DNA of 64,000 nucleotides from Legionella impletisoli (GTDB taxonomy: Bacteria > Pseudomonadota > Gammaproteobacteria > Legionellales > Legionellaceae). The stretch's first letter is position 1. The number at the start of each line of letters is the position of its first letter. Of this stretch, positions 36,266 to 46,621 are shown one piece after another. The notes beneath the pieces were generated by a model. The model made no database searches, was not told where the DNA came from, and worked only from the letters and a program-made list of their open reading frames with translations. The translations under genes were made by a program, and so were the position numbers. The stretch is taken from assembly GCF_900639875.1 (NCBI RefSeq), contig NZ_CAAAIA010000004.1, positions 1 to 64,000 of the forward strand, read 5' to 3'.

Positions 36266-38499
36266 CCCATGTCATGTTGGTTGGGAACCCAAACTGTGGC
36301 AAAACAACGCTCTTTAATGCATTAACTGGAGAAAACCAACGCATTGGTAATTGGCCTGGCGTGACCGTAGAAAAAAAAACCGGCACCTTTATTGAGCGCG
36401 GCGAAGCTATTCAAATTACCGATTTACCGGGCGTTTATTCTTTGGCCTTATCGGCTAGTTCAAGTCAAGATGAGCGAATTACAGCAAGATCCATTGTCGA
36501 TGAAGACGCGGATTTAATCATGAATGTGATCGATGCCTGCCATTTGGAGCGGCATTTATATTTAACAAGCCAACTTCTTGAGCTCGGCAAGCCTATGATT
36601 ATCGCGCTTAATATGTGTGATATTGCAAAGCAACGCGGGATTTCTATTGATACCGCATTATTATCAGAACGCTTAAATTGTCCTGTTATAGCTTTAGAGG
36701 CTCATAAATCAAAAGGAATTGAACACTTAAAAAGTCATCTTCCGTCTAAAGCGTTCAAGCCAACTTCTCTGAAACTTGCCATACCACAGAGTGCACGGGA
36801 CACTTTACGAGTTCTTGAAGAGCTTTTGCTGCCTGATTTTCATCGCCCAGCTTTAGTTTCCTACATAGCCTTGCGAGTGCTTGAGGGCGATACGATTTTA
36901 CTCGCCCAAGAAGGGGAGCGGATGAATGTGCTGCCTGATAGCGATATCTTAATGGCGGATGCACGCTATCGCGCTGTCCATGAGTTGGTGCAAATGGTAC
37001 AGAGCAAGTCGTCCGATGCTAGTGAGCATTTGACCGCAAAGATTGATCGCCTTTTTCTGCACCGAATTTGGGCGCTGCCTATTTTTTTAGGCATCATGTA
37101 TTTGATGTTCTTATTTGCAATTAATATTGGTGGGGCATTTCAGTCATTTATTGATATTACAACCGATGCGATTTTTGTTCAGGGCTTGGCGAGCGTATTA
37201 AATCAACTGCATACCCCAAACTGGCTGATTGCTTTGTGTGCTTATGGAATAGGAAAGGGGATTAATACCACATTAACGTTTATCCCGGTCATCGCAGCTA
37301 TGTTTTTCATACTCTCTTTTTTAGAGTTATCGGGTTATATGGCACGTGCGGCCTTTGTTGTGGATAAGTTAATGCGTATTCTTGGGCTTCCTGGAAAGTC
37401 TTTTGTGCCTATGATTGTTGGATTTGGGTGTAATGTACCTGCCATTATGGCGGCCCGAACTTTGGATTCCGAGCGCGATCGCTTATTAACCGTATTGATG
37501 AGCCCTTTTATGTCTTGTAGCGCAAGACTGGCCATTTATGCCGTGTTTGTTGCGGCGTTTTTCCCAACCGGAGGACAAAATGTCGTTTTTTCTTTATATC
37601 TTATCGGGATTTTAATGGCTGTTTTGACGGGGTTTTTACTCAGAAAAACGATGTTGCGTGGTCAGCCTTCCTCATTAATTATTGAGTTGCCTGCCTATCA
37701 TCGGCCTTCTTGGCGAAGACTTGCTAAGGAAACTTATCGGCGCTTACGGCATTTTATTTTTCGCGCTGGAAAATTAATTATTCCAGTGTGTATTTTTTTG
37801 GGAATATTAAATTCATTGACTCTAAACGGAGGGATGAGCACAGGAGAGGTAAGTGGTGAATCACTTTTATCTCAATTAGGACAGTGGCTAACTCCATTAT
37901 TTTACCCCATGGGACTAAGTCAGGAAAATTGGCCTGCAACGGTAGGTCTTTTAACGGGGATGCTTGCCAAAGAAGTGGTTGTTGGCTCCTTAAACACACT
38001 CTATGCTCAAGCAGAGCCGCTCGCTCATCATGCAGCCACTGTGGGATTTGATTTTTTTGGGATGTTGCAAGAAGCACTCTGGTCTATCCCGCAAAATTTT
38101 GCGAGTCTTGGTCAGGCATTGATGAATCCTTTTGCAGCGAATGTTCCCGACGGGGAACTATCACAGACCGCTTTCGGGGCGATGTATTCTCGTTTTGATG
38201 GTAAAGCGGGCGCATACGCTTATTTGTTATTTATTTTATTGTACATCCCTTGCGTATCAACCATGGCAGCCATTCGACAAGAAGCCAATCGCACGTTAAT
38301 GTGGTTTTCTATTGCCTGGTCTTTAATCGTAGCTTATGCTATGGCTGTATTATTTTATCAGTGCGCGCGATTTGTAGAGCACCCACAACAAACACTACTT
38401 TGGCTCGGCGCCATCACGATGACGGTTTATCTGTTTGTAACGGCAATCTATTATACGTCCAAGCTCAAAGGAGGCGTCTATGCTTATACAAATCCGTGA
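36262..38499 (+). CDS. feoB: Ferrous iron transport protein B
   Basis: FeoB is the inner-membrane Fe(II) transporter with an N-terminal G-protein domain. The 745-residue protein has G1 VGNPNCGKTTLFNALTG, G3 ITDLPGVYSL, G4 LNMCD, then about ten membrane segments with the paired Gate motifs (GFGCNVPAIMAARTLDSERDR and LLTGMLAKEVVVGSLN regions, given here in part). ATG 36262 overlaps the feoA stop and has GGGAG upstream, so it is preferred over ATG 36250. In Legionella feoB supports intracellular growth at low iron. Confidence 0.96.
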   Translation: MTHVMLVGNPNCGKTTLFNALTGENQRIGNWPGVTVEKKTGTFIERGEAIQITDLPGVYSLALSASSSQDERITARSIVDEDADLIMNVIDACHLERHLYLTSQLLELGKPMIIALNMCDIAKQRGISIDTALLSERLNCPVIALEAHKSKGIEHLKSHLPSKAFKPTSLKLAIPQSARDTLRVLEELLLPDFHRPALVSYIALRVLEGDTILLAQEGERMNVLPDSDILMADARYRAVHELVQMVQSKSSDASEHLTAKIDRLFLHRIWALPIFLGIMYLMFLFAINIGGAFQSFIDITTDAIFVQGLASVLNQLHTPNWLIALCAYGIGKGINTTLTFIPVIAAMFFILSFLELSGYMARAAFVVDKLMRILGLPGKSFVPMIVGFGCNVPAIMAARTLDSERDRLLTVLMSPFMSCSARLAIYAVFVAAFFPTGGQNVVFSLYLIGILMAVLTGFLLRKTMLRGQPSSLIIELPAYHRPSWRRLAKETYRRLRHFIFRAGKLIIPVCIFLGILNSLTLNGGMSTGEVSGESLLSQLGQWLTPLFYPMGLSQENWPATVGLLTGMLAKEVVVGSLNTLYAQAEPLAHHAATVGFDFFGMLQEALWSIPQNFASLGQALMNPFAANVPDGELSQTAFGAMYSRFDGKAGAYAYLLFILLYIPCVSTMAAIRQEANRTLMWFSIAWSLIVAYAMAVLFYQCARFVEHPQQTLLWLGAITMTVYLFVTAIYYTSKLKGGVYAYTNP

Positions 38500-38698
38500 T
38501 TACATCATCAAGCACGGCATGGTGAGTACTCAGCAGCTAACGCGATTTTTCCATATGGATGAACAGGCTTTATTGCCTATGCTTACCCTTTGGGTTAGTA
38601 AAGGTGTTATTCGGCCTTGTCAAACACAAACGGGTTGTCAGACACGTTGTTTTCGTTGCAAAGTCAATGCCCCATTGTATTATGAGGCTGTTTGCTAG
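38480..38698 (+). CDS. feoC: FeoC-like winged-helix protein
   Basis: A 72-residue protein overlapping the feoB end by 20 bases. The first half, IRDYIIKHGMVSTQQLTRFF to KGVIRPC, is a small winged helix; the second half has cysteines CQTQTGCQTRCFRCK that could bind an iron-sulfur cluster. FeoC is thought to stabilise FeoB or sense iron or oxygen. Size, place and cysteine cluster all fit. Confidence 0.88.
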   Translation: MLIQIRDYIIKHGMVSTQQLTRFFHMDEQALLPMLTLWVSKGVIRPCQTQTGCQTRCFRCKVNAPLYYEAVC

Positions 38699-38795
38699 CT
38701 AAGACTCGTCATTGCAATGATGTGATTGAAAGATTTGGGTAGATCTTAAGTTTTCCGCTATGATTATAGTATCGTATACAGTGGGTTAAAGCACC

Positions 38796-39422
38796 ATGGC
38801 CAATACAGAGGATAAAGATACCTCAAACGTTGCAGAGCTTACGGAGGAGCAGCTTAGGGAGATTGTTCAACAAAACGATCTTGCGCCCGATACCCTCCTT
38901 GAACGCGTCTATCATTTATGGCGTAATTGGGCGGATTTTCATATTATTGTTGTAAAACCCACGCTATCCATTATTTCTCCTTCAAAGGTTATCCTACCTG
39001 AAAAAACGGATGATAGTAGTGAGTTGGAATTTGTATACCCTATTCATGATGCAGGCTATAAGCTCAGTGCTTCTAAAGCAGAAGATATGTTCAGTGCAGG
39101 AATGTCGATGTGTAAAATGTATTACACCATTGAAAAAATGATTTATCTTCTCATTGAGCGCTTAAAGAACGAAGGCATTGACCAAGAAATGGAAGTCCAA
39201 GTGGCCTTTGACGGACATCAGCTTTGTCAACGCAAAGCCTTTGAATCCATTATCAACCTTCCATTTAATGTGGTGGTGACTAATTTTGATCCGGGTCTTT
39301 GGGGTGAGCAATATCTGCAAACAGTTAAACGCTTGGCGGATAAAGGGTACGGTTATCCTTCAGAAGCACCTAGAGATTATTTCCGTCACTCCCATGCGAC
39401 TCCTAATCAGCCTAAGCGCTAG
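38796..39422 (+). CDS. Conserved hypothetical protein, 208 residues
   Basis: I do not recognise this protein. It has no signal peptide or membrane segment. The acidic N terminus (TEEQLREIVQQNDLAPDTLLERVYHLWRNW in outline) is followed by a beta-rich middle (IIVVKPTLSIISPSK), a helix with SAGMSMCKMYYTIEKMIYLLIE in outline, and a basic tail. It ends one base before the stop of the convergent RDD gene. A lineage-specific protein is likely; no function is proposed. Confidence 0.75.
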   Translation: MANTEDKDTSNVAELTEEQLREIVQQNDLAPDTLLERVYHLWRNWADFHIIVVKPTLSIISPSKVILPEKTDDSSELEFVYPIHDAGYKLSASKAEDMFSAGMSMCKMYYTIEKMIYLLIERLKNEGIDQEMEVQVAFDGHQLCQRKAFESIINLPFNVVVTNFDPGLWGEQYLQTVKRLADKGYGYPSEAPRDYFRHSHATPNQPKR

Positions 39423-39818
39423 TTATTTTACACGAATCAACCGAGTTCCAGAAAATTGGTCGGTCAATTCATTTATTCGCTTTAAAAAGCAAATGCTCAA
39501 TACGATGGATGGAAGAAACATGAGTAATCGCAGTAAAACCTCTCCAGGAGTTAATCTTCCTCGTGTTGAGATTAACTTCATCTTCCACAGTTTAAGGCCT
39601 ATCGTTTGCCCACCGTAACGATAAGAAAAAAAATAATAGGCATAGAAAACACTTAACAACGACCCTTGATACCATAATGTTCCTGGCGCAATTGCTTGAC
39701 CATGGCGAAATAATAAGCAAACGAAGGTATAAAATAAAAAAAGGGTTAGAACAATGACAATGTCGTAAATAAAAGCGCAACTCCATCGAACCCAAAATGC
39801 GAACTTTAATCGTGGCAT
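39423..39818 (-). CDS. RDD family membrane protein
   Basis: A 131-residue inner-membrane protein with three hydrophobic segments. The RDD signature appears as RWSCAFIYDIVIVLTLFLF near the N terminus (the usual R-D-D is partly substituted: R, then Y-D), and the central GGQTIGLKLWKMKLISTRG motif is clear. The function of most RDD proteins is unknown; some act in ion transport. It is divergent from sdhC with about 215 bp between. Confidence 0.85.
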   Translation of the reverse strand: MPRLKFAFWVRWSCAFIYDIVIVLTLFLFYTFVCLLFRHGQAIAPGTLWYQGSLLSVFYAYYFFSYRYGGQTIGLKLWKMKLISTRGRLTPGEVLLRLLMFLPSIVLSICFLKRINELTDQFSGTRLIRVK

Positions 39819-40034
39819 AAAAAATTTTTATCCTAGAGTTATAACTTGTTTACTCAGTAATTTTTGCTAGCAAAATCCAGAGATAATCCAGGAATCTTTA
39901 GCATTTATTATCGAAACTTTGCGTGACCATAACACAGTGGTATACTTGCCTCGTTTTTGAAAGAATGCAACCGATTTTGCAATCAATGATTTGAACTATT
40001 CCTATTAATAATTTCCAAGAGGAAGAAATAAACT

Positions 40035-40409
40035 GTGAAGCAGAAACGACCTGTTAACCTAGATTTGATGAGTTTAAAGTATCCTCCCATGGCCATCGCA
40101 TCTATTTTGCATCGCCTGTCTGGGATTGTATTATTCCTGCTTTCTCCTGCTCTTTTATATTTATTAAGTCTTTCTCTGCATTCTAGAACGTCATTTGAGC
40201 ATATGAAGCACCTTATAGCGGCGCCATTTAATAAATTTTTACTTTGGGTATTTGCTGCTGCTCTAGCGTATCATCTATTGGCGGGAATTCGCCATATGAT
40301 TATGGACTTAGGATTTGCAGAAGGGCTTCCTACTGGGCGAAGAACAGCGCTTTTGGTGATTCTCTTGGCGATTTTTGCGATGATTATTTTAGGGATCTGG
40401 ATATGGTAA
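40035..40409 (+). CDS. sdhC: Succinate dehydrogenase cytochrome b556 subunit
   Basis: SdhC is one of two membrane anchors that bind haem b and ubiquinone in complex II. The 124-residue protein has three membrane segments, the N-terminal RPVNLDLMSLKYPPMAIASI pattern, HRLSGIVLF, and the haem-ligand region AYHLLAGIRHMIMDLG. Start is GTG 40035 with GAGGAAG upstream. It overlaps sdhD by seven bases and heads sdhCDAB. Confidence 0.95.
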   Translation: MKQKRPVNLDLMSLKYPPMAIASILHRLSGIVLFLLSPALLYLLSLSLHSRTSFEHMKHLIAAPFNKFLLWVFAAALAYHLLAGIRHMIMDLGFAEGLPTGRRTALLVILLAIFAMIILGIWIW

Positions 40410-40750
40410 CGAACATCACGAGCTTAACGGGCAATGGCTTAAAAGATTGGTTAATACAACGGGTAACTGCCGTCTATCTCGCGGTATATGCACTATTTAT
40501 TTTTTCCTTTTTTTTAATGCATCCTGAGTTACGTTATGCTGAATGGCATGCGCTCTTTCAGATACCATCCTTTAAAGTGGCAACGGTACTAGCTTTTTTC
40601 ACCTTTATTTTGCATTCCTGGATTGGGATTTGGACGGTGACTACAGATTATATTAAGTGCACGGTCATTCGATTATCGGTGCAGCTTCTCGTTGCTCTTT
40701 TCTTAGTCGGCCAATTTATCTGGGCGTTAATGATTGTTTGGGGACAATAG
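40403..40750 (+). CDS. sdhD: Succinate dehydrogenase membrane anchor subunit
   Basis: The 115-residue second anchor has three membrane segments. [20 protein letters not shown] at the start and [18 protein letters not shown] (haem histidine and quinone-site Asp-Tyr) are the family features. ATG 40403 is embedded in the sdhC end, indicating coupling; the longer open frame upstream is in sdhC and carries no family sequence. Confidence 0.94.
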   Translation: MVTNITSLTGNGLKDWLIQRVTAVYLAVYALFIFSFFLMHPELRYAEWHALFQIPSFKVATVLAFFTFILHSWIGIWTVTTDYIKCTVIRLSVQLLVALFLVGQFIWALMIVWGQ

Positions 40751-40752
40751 TA

Positions 40753-42522
40753 ATGGCTTTCATGCGTAATAAATTTGATGCGGTAATTGTTGGGGCAGGC
40801 GGAGCCGGTATGCGCGCAGCGTTACAGCTCGCCAATTCAGGAATGAAAGTTGCTTTATTGTCTAAAGTTTTTCCTACGCGTTCTCATACGGTTTCCGCGC
40901 AAGGCGGTATTACTGCTGCGTTAGGCAATGCCGATGAAGATGATTGGCAATGGCATATGTATGATACCGTAAAGGGCGCTGATTATATTGGCGATCAAGA
41001 TTGCATTGAATATCTTTGCAAAACAGGTCCTGAAGCGGTGTACGAATTGGAGCATATGGGCTTACCTTTTTCCCGTATGGATAACGGTAAAATTTATCAG
41101 CGTCCTTTTGGGGGGCAGTCAAAAAATTTTGGCGGTGATCAAGCGACCAGAACGTGTGCTGCAGCCGATAGAACAGGCCACGCCCTTTTGCATACGTTGT
41201 ATCAACAAAATTTAAAGGCTAAAACACACATTTTTAGCGAGTGGTTAGCCCTAGACTTCGTGAAGGATAATCATGGCCGTATTGCAGGCGTTACGGCGTT
41301 ATGCATTGAAACTGGCGATGTGGTCTATTTTCAAAGCCGTGTTTGTATCTTAGCAACAGGGGGTGCGGGTCGTATTTTTCAGTCTACCACCAACGCCTAT
41401 ATAAACACCGGGGATGGATTTGGTATGGCTCTTCGTGCTGGTTTGCCCTTGCAAGATATGGAAATGTGGCAATTTCATCCTACGGGCATTGCTGGTGCTG
41501 GAACTTTGGTTACTGAAGGATGCCGTGGAGAAGGAGGCTATCTTATCAATAAAGATGGCGAACGTTTTATGGAGCGCTATGCTCCACATGCTAAGGATTT
41601 GGCGTCGCGAGATGTTGTTGCACGAGCGATGGCTCGGGAGTTAAGAGCCGGGAAAGGATTTGATCCGGACGGTGTGGATCATGTTAAATTAAAACTGGAT
41701 CATCTAGGAGCGGATTTAATTAAATCACGTCTGCCAGGTATTCGTGAATTATCGTTGCAATTTGCAGGGGTTGACCCTATTGAAGAACCGATTCCCGTTG
41801 TCCCTACGTGCCACTACAGTATGGGCGGAATCCCAACAAACATTCATGGACAAGTGTTAACAAAACATAAAGGAAAAGAGCAGGTTGTTGAAGGATTATA
41901 TGCCGTTGGGGAATGCGCCTCTGTTTCGGTACATGGTGCCAATCGACTGGGTGGTAATTCATTATTAGATCTGGTTGTTTTTGGTCGTGCTGCTGGGCTT
42001 CATGTTGAATTGCAATGGCAATCCAACCAACTTCCCGACATGCCCTATGTTACAGAGGATAACATTGCTGTGGCAATGGAGCGCTATCAACGGTGGGAAA
42101 GCTCTACTGAAGGCGAGAGTCCTGCGGTTATTCGCGATGAGATGCAGCGAGTAATGCAAGAAGATTTTGGCGTATTTCGAACCGGTGATGTGATGGAAAA
42201 AGGTCTTGAACGATTACAAAAATTACGTGATCGCTTAAAAGATGCCAAACTAGAAGATAAAAGTGAAGTCTTTAATACAGAGCGTGTAACCGCACTCGAG
42301 TTAGATAATTTAATGGCTACTGCCTACGCTACGGCGAAGTCTGCGCTCGCTCGAACGGAAAGTCGTGGCGCCCATAGTCGCGAAGATTATCCAAAGCGTG
42401 ATGATGCAAACTGGATTAAGCATACCTTGTATCTGGCCGAGGACGATGAAATTGATTATCGCCCCGTGAATACTAAACCCCAGTTTGTCGAGCCCTTTGA
42501 GCCGAAAGAACGCGTTTATTAA
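40753..42522 (+). CDS. sdhA: Succinate dehydrogenase flavoprotein subunit
   Basis: SdhA binds FAD covalently and oxidises succinate to fumarate. The 589-residue protein has [14 protein letters not shown] for FAD binding, [13 protein letters not shown] with the flavin-linked histidine, [20 protein letters not shown], active-site [19 protein letters not shown], and [18 protein letters not shown]. It starts two bases after the sdhD stop; the upstream open frame is in sdhD. Confidence 0.98.
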   Translation: MAFMRNKFDAVIVGAGGAGMRAALQLANSGMKVALLSKVFPTRSHTVSAQGGITAALGNADEDDWQWHMYDTVKGADYIGDQDCIEYLCKTGPEAVYELEHMGLPFSRMDNGKIYQRPFGGQSKNFGGDQATRTCAAADRTGHALLHTLYQQNLKAKTHIFSEWLALDFVKDNHGRIAGVTALCIETGDVVYFQSRVCILATGGAGRIFQSTTNAYINTGDGFGMALRAGLPLQDMEMWQFHPTGIAGAGTLVTEGCRGEGGYLINKDGERFMERYAPHAKDLASRDVVARAMARELRAGKGFDPDGVDHVKLKLDHLGADLIKSRLPGIRELSLQFAGVDPIEEPIPVVPTCHYSMGGIPTNIHGQVLTKHKGKEQVVEGLYAVGECASVSVHGANRLGGNSLLDLVVFGRAAGLHVELQWQSNQLPDMPYVTEDNIAVAMERYQRWESSTEGESPAVIRDEMQRVMQEDFGVFRTGDVMEKGLERLQKLRDRLKDAKLEDKSEVFNTERVTALELDNLMATAYATAKSALARTESRGAHSREDYPKRDDANWIKHTLYLAEDDEIDYRPVNTKPQFVEPFEPKERVY

Positions 42523-42535
42523 TGAGGATAATGCT

Positions 42536-43258
42536 ATGGCTGAAACTAAAAATCTGACCTTGTCGATTTATCGCTATAATCCTTCTCAAGATGATAAGCC
42601 TTATATGAAGGATTATGAAATATCGGTACCTGCCAAAAGCGATCCGATGTTATTAACGCTGCTAGAACGACTTAAAAATGAACAAGACCCAACCCTTTCT
42701 TTTCGACGTTCTTGTCGGGAAGGCGTCTGTGGTTCGGATGGCATGAATATTAACGGTACGAATGGGTTGGCTTGTGTGACTCATTTATCAAAACTCAACA
42801 CAGATAAAATTATTATCCTCCCACTTCCAGGGTTTCCAGTGATAAGAGATCTGGTGGTGGATATGACGCAATTTTATGAGCAATATGAGCGCATTGAGCC
42901 GTATTTACAAAACGATTCTGAGGCTCCGCCAAGAGAGCGGTTGCAATCACCCGAAGAGCGATCCAAGCTGGATGGGTTATATGAGTGCATCTTATGCGCT
43001 TGTTGCACAAGCTCTTGTCCATCGTACTGGTGGAATCCAGAGAAATTTGTTGGACCGGCTGGGTTGTTGCAAGCACAACGATTTTTGGCCGATAATCGTG
43101 ATACGGCTACTTTTAAGCGGTTAAAAAATTTGCAGGATCCTTTTAGTGTGTTTCGTTGTCGTACGATTATGAACTGCACTAATGTTTGCCCGAAGGGACT
43201 CGATCCCTCAAAAGCAATTGGGGAAATTCGTCAACAAATGTTGAAAGTTGAAACATAA
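42536..43258 (+). CDS. sdhB: Succinate dehydrogenase iron-sulfur subunit
   Basis: SdhB passes electrons from flavin to quinone through three iron-sulfur clusters. The 240-residue protein has the 2Fe-2S set CREGVCGSDGMNINGTNGLAC (in outline), the 4Fe-4S motif CILCACCTSSCPSYWWN, and the 3Fe-4S set around CRTIMNCTNVCPKGLDP. ATG 42536 gives the normal start. It ends the sdhCDAB operon; a terminator-like hairpin lies 140 bp downstream. Confidence 0.97.
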   Translation: MAETKNLTLSIYRYNPSQDDKPYMKDYEISVPAKSDPMLLTLLERLKNEQDPTLSFRRSCREGVCGSDGMNINGTNGLACVTHLSKLNTDKIIILPLPGFPVIRDLVVDMTQFYEQYERIEPYLQNDSEAPPRERLQSPEERSKLDGLYECILCACCTSSCPSYWWNPEKFVGPAGLLQAQRFLADNRDTATFKRLKNLQDPFSVFRCRTIMNCTNVCPKGLDPSKAIGEIRQQMLKVET

Positions 43259-43277
43259 AGTTTAATATTAAACTGTT

Positions 43278-43342
43278 CTGGGCTTAGAGTTTCATCTACT
43301 GAATGAAACACGTAGTGTTTAGACGAATGATCTAAGACCCAG
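43278..43342 (+). other. Branched inverted repeat after sdhB
   Basis: An outer stem CTGGGCTTAGA/TCTAAGACCCAG encloses an inner stem GTTTCAT/ATGAAAC. It lies 20 bases after the sdhB stop and could protect the mRNA end or pause transcription. It has no T-run. Confidence 0.5.
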
Positions 43343-43396
43343 CACAAGCACGGTTTGTATACCCTAACCAAAGCCATTGACGGCGAATCGTTAAAT

Positions 43397-43437
43397 ACCA
43401 GCAGGCTCAAGATAACATGAGCTTAGACTGGTTTTTT
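43397..43437 (+). terminator. Terminator-like hairpin between sdhB and sucA
   Basis: Two stacked stems, ACCAG/CTGGT and GCTCA/TGAGC with a small internal loop, are followed by six T residues. This is a probable intrinsic terminator of sdhCDAB, about 290 bp before sucA. The 43259-43724 gap otherwise holds no gene that I can see; the last 200 bases should contain the sucA promoter. Confidence 0.6.
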
Positions 43438-43724
43438 GAGTTTAAACAAGACGTATAACTTATAAAAATCAAAGGCATTTGGCGAATTTACAAGAAGCAA
43501 ACTACACTTGCAACTAAAACGCTCAATTTAGCTTATTAGAATGTGCAAGTTAGTATTGGCTTTTTTCAGACTTTAGCAAAGGAAATGATATAGCTGATTA
43601 AGGTAGCTTAAGCTGGTTATTGGGTCGTGATGTATGAGTTTATTGTCTGGTAAGTTTGGCTTGAATGATTGGAATATGATTTATATTTCGCTAGTTACTC
43701 GACATATCTTTGGAGAATGATGTA

Positions 43725-46529
43725 ATGAGCAGCAGTAATCTGCAAAAAGAATTAGCCACTTCCTACCTCTCTGGTGGAAGCATGGCTTATATTGACTCTT
43801 TATACGAAGATTATCTCAGTGATCCGATGTCTGTACCTGAAGATTGGCAAAAATTCTTTCGCGAGTTGCCAAACGTCAACGGTGAGGAAAAAGACATTTC
43901 TCATCGAAAAATTCGTGATTATTTTCAAGAAACGGCGAATAAAAAATGCATTCAGGTGACTTCAGCTGATGTAAAACAAGCGGAAGTTGCCCATTTAATT
44001 AATGCTTATCGTACTTACGGTCATCTCGTCGCGAACTTAGATCCCCTTGATATGTCTGAGCGAACGCCAGTTGATAGTTTGAAGTTATCGTATCATAACT
44101 TAACCGATGTTGATTGGAATAAAGAGTTTTATCCTGGTCATACATTTAGTCAAAAACCGATGCCTCTTTCCGAAATTTACGAATTGTTAAAGAAAACTTA
44201 TTGTGGAAGCATCGGCATTGAATACATGCATATTGCCAATACAGAAGAGCGCCTCTGGATTCAACAAAAACTAGAACGTGTGCATGGTCAACTGAAATTA
44301 TCAAAAGAACATAAGCTTAAAATTCTTAATGAACTAATTGCAACTGAAGGCCTAGAAAAATATCTTGGTTCACGATATGTTGGGCAAAAACGCTTCTCTG
44401 TAGAAGGTGGGGATGCACTTGTTCCGTTAGTACAAGAAATTATTCGTACTGGCGGGGAGCATGAAGTCAAAGAAATTGTCATTGGTATGGCTCATCGTGG
44501 TCGATTAAATGTGTTAGTGAATGTGCTTGGAAAAGAGCCTGATGCGTTGTTCCAAGAGTTTGAGGGCAAAGTCAATTCAGAGCGAACCGGGGACGTCAAA
44601 TACCATTTAGGATATTCCTCAGATCTGCGTACGGAGTCGGGCAATATTGTTCATGTTGCGCTAGCGTTCAACCCTTCTCACCTTGAAATTATTGGTCCGG
44701 TTGTGGAAGGATCTGTTCGTTCAAGATTAAGAAGACGGAATGATTTAGAGAAAAAAGATACCGTTTTACCCTTAGTTATCCATGGTGACGCAGCATTTGC
44801 AGGGCAAGGTGTTGTAATGGAAACCTTCAACTTCTCTCAATCTAGAGGGTATTGCACTGGCGGGACCGTGCATGTCGTGGTGAATAACCAAATTGGATTT
44901 ACAACCAGTAATCCTCTGGATGCTCGTTCTACCTTATATTGTACTGATGTTGCGAAAATGGTCCAAGCGCCCATTATTCACGTCAATGGCAATGATCCAG
45001 ATGCAGTTATTTTTGCAACGCGGATTGCTTTTGAATTTCGAATGAAATTTAAGCGTGATGTAGTAGTGGATTTGGTGTGTTATCGCCGACATGGGCATAA
45101 TGAAGCCGATGAGCCCTCTGTGACTCAGCCTGAGATGTATCAAAAAATTAAATCCATGCCGACTGTAAAAGAGATATACGCTGATAAGTTAATTGAGGAA
45201 GGGTTAATCAGCAAGGAAAAAGTCGAAACATTAGCCGAAGCCTATCGCGACAAGCTTGATAAGGGCGAAGCAGTCGTTGAGACGGTAAAAGGAAGTTATT
45301 CTGGTAAGCGCGCTGTAGACTGGACCCCTTTCCTCCATGCCAAATGGACGGATAAGGCCGATACAACCGTGGATGAAAAAACCCTCAAAGAACTATCTGA
45401 GCAAGTGAATTCAGTACCGGATAGTTTTACACCCCACTCCGTTGTTAAGCGATTGCTGGAAGAGCGAAGAAAAATGGCAGCGGGCGAGACGCCAATTAAT
45501 TGGGGCTTTGCTGAAACGCTAGCGTATGCTTCTCTAGTCCATGAAGGATATTCCGTTCGTCTTTCTGGGCAGGATTCATCGCGAGGGACGTTTGCCCATC
45601 GTCATGCGGTTTTACATGATGCCAAAACAGGCAATACTTACACCCCATTAGAAACCGTGGTTGATAATCCACTTAAACCATTTGTTGTTATTGATTCTGT
45701 TCTTTCTGAAGAGGCAGTTTTGGCCTTTGAATATGGGTTTTCTGCATCAGAGCCAAACACCTTAGTCATTTGGGAAGCTCAGTTTGGTGACTTTGCTAAC
45801 GGCGCCCAAGTTGTCATTGATCAATTCATAAGTTCTGGTGAACAAAAATGGGGCAGATTATCGGGGCTTGTCATGTTCTTGCCTCATGGTTACGAAGGTC
45901 AAGGACCCGAACATTCCTCTGCACGATTAGAGCGCTTTATGCAATTGTGTGCGCAGCAAAATATGCAGGTTTGTGTTCCAACGACACCGGCTCAAATCTT
46001 TCATTTGCTCCGACGCCAGATTTTGCGTAAATATAGAAAGCCTTTAATTGTTATGACGCCAAAAAGTTTGTTGCGGCATAAACTAGCTGTTTCTTCGGTA
46101 AAAGATTTATCACATGGAAAATTTTATAATGTGATCCCTGAGGTGGATGAGTTGAACGAAGAAAAGGTTTCTAGGGTCGTTCTTTGTTGCGGTAAAGTCT
46201 ATTATGACTTATTGCAAAAGCGACGCGAAGAATCATTAGATCACGTGGCGATTATTCGCATTGAACAACTTTATCCATTTCCAAAACAGGATTTAAAACG
46301 AGAGCTGGCAAAATATCCGAATGCTAAAAAAATTATTTGGTGTCAAGAAGAACCCCAAAATCAAGGCGTTTGGTTTGCTTCTCAACATAATATTAAGGAT
46401 TGTTTACAAGAAGATCATTCTCTTTATTACGCTGGTAGAGGATTTGCTGCAGCGCCGGCGGTAGGAAGTCCAAAACTTCATGCTGAGCAACAAGAGAAGT
46501 TGGTGAAAGAAGCCTTAATGGAAAAATAA
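43725..46529 (+). CDS. sucA: 2-oxoglutarate dehydrogenase E1 component
   Basis: SucA is the thiamine-diphosphate-dependent decarboxylase of the 2-oxoglutarate dehydrogenase complex. The 934-residue protein begins with the E2-binding SYLSGGSMAYIDSLYEDYL region and carries GMAHRGRLNVLVNVLGK, HGDAAFAGQGVVMETFN, the ThDP motif ending VVNNQIGFTTSNP, RRHGHNEADEPS, and LPHGYEGQGPEHSSARLERF. ATG 43725 follows TGGAGA by eight bases. sucB begins 92 bp downstream. Confidence 0.98.
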   Translation: MSSSNLQKELATSYLSGGSMAYIDSLYEDYLSDPMSVPEDWQKFFRELPNVNGEEKDISHRKIRDYFQETANKKCIQVTSADVKQAEVAHLINAYRTYGHLVANLDPLDMSERTPVDSLKLSYHNLTDVDWNKEFYPGHTFSQKPMPLSEIYELLKKTYCGSIGIEYMHIANTEERLWIQQKLERVHGQLKLSKEHKLKILNELIATEGLEKYLGSRYVGQKRFSVEGGDALVPLVQEIIRTGGEHEVKEIVIGMAHRGRLNVLVNVLGKEPDALFQEFEGKVNSERTGDVKYHLGYSSDLRTESGNIVHVALAFNPSHLEIIGPVVEGSVRSRLRRRNDLEKKDTVLPLVIHGDAAFAGQGVVMETFNFSQSRGYCTGGTVHVVVNNQIGFTTSNPLDARSTLYCTDVAKMVQAPIIHVNGNDPDAVIFATRIAFEFRMKFKRDVVVDLVCYRRHGHNEADEPSVTQPEMYQKIKSMPTVKEIYADKLIEEGLISKEKVETLAEAYRDKLDKGEAVVETVKGSYSGKRAVDWTPFLHAKWTDKADTTVDEKTLKELSEQVNSVPDSFTPHSVVKRLLEERRKMAAGETPINWGFAETLAYASLVHEGYSVRLSGQDSSRGTFAHRHAVLHDAKTGNTYTPLETVVDNPLKPFVVIDSVLSEEAVLAFEYGFSASEPNTLVIWEAQFGDFANGAQVVIDQFISSGEQKWGRLSGLVMFLPHGYEGQGPEHSSARLERFMQLCAQQNMQVCVPTTPAQIFHLLRRQILRKYRKPLIVMTPKSLLRHKLAVSSVKDLSHGKFYNVIPEVDELNEEKVSRVVLCCGKVYYDLLQKRREESLDHVAIIRIEQLYPFPKQDLKRELAKYPNAKKIIWCQEEPQNQGVWFASQHNIKDCLQEDHSLYYAGRGFAAAPAVGSPKLHAEQQEKLVKEALMEK

Positions 46530-46621
46530 ACGCCTTACACCATTGATAATTGGAGCTCTGGTAGGGATTGTTCCTAATATCAGAGACATTACAAACTCAT
46601 TGACAAAAAAAAGGTAAAATT

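Noticed and set aside
43350-43560. Possible gene remnant in the sdhB-sucA gap (a frame reading HGLYTLTKAIDGES)
   Set aside because: It is interrupted by several stops and I could not match it to a transposase or other family.
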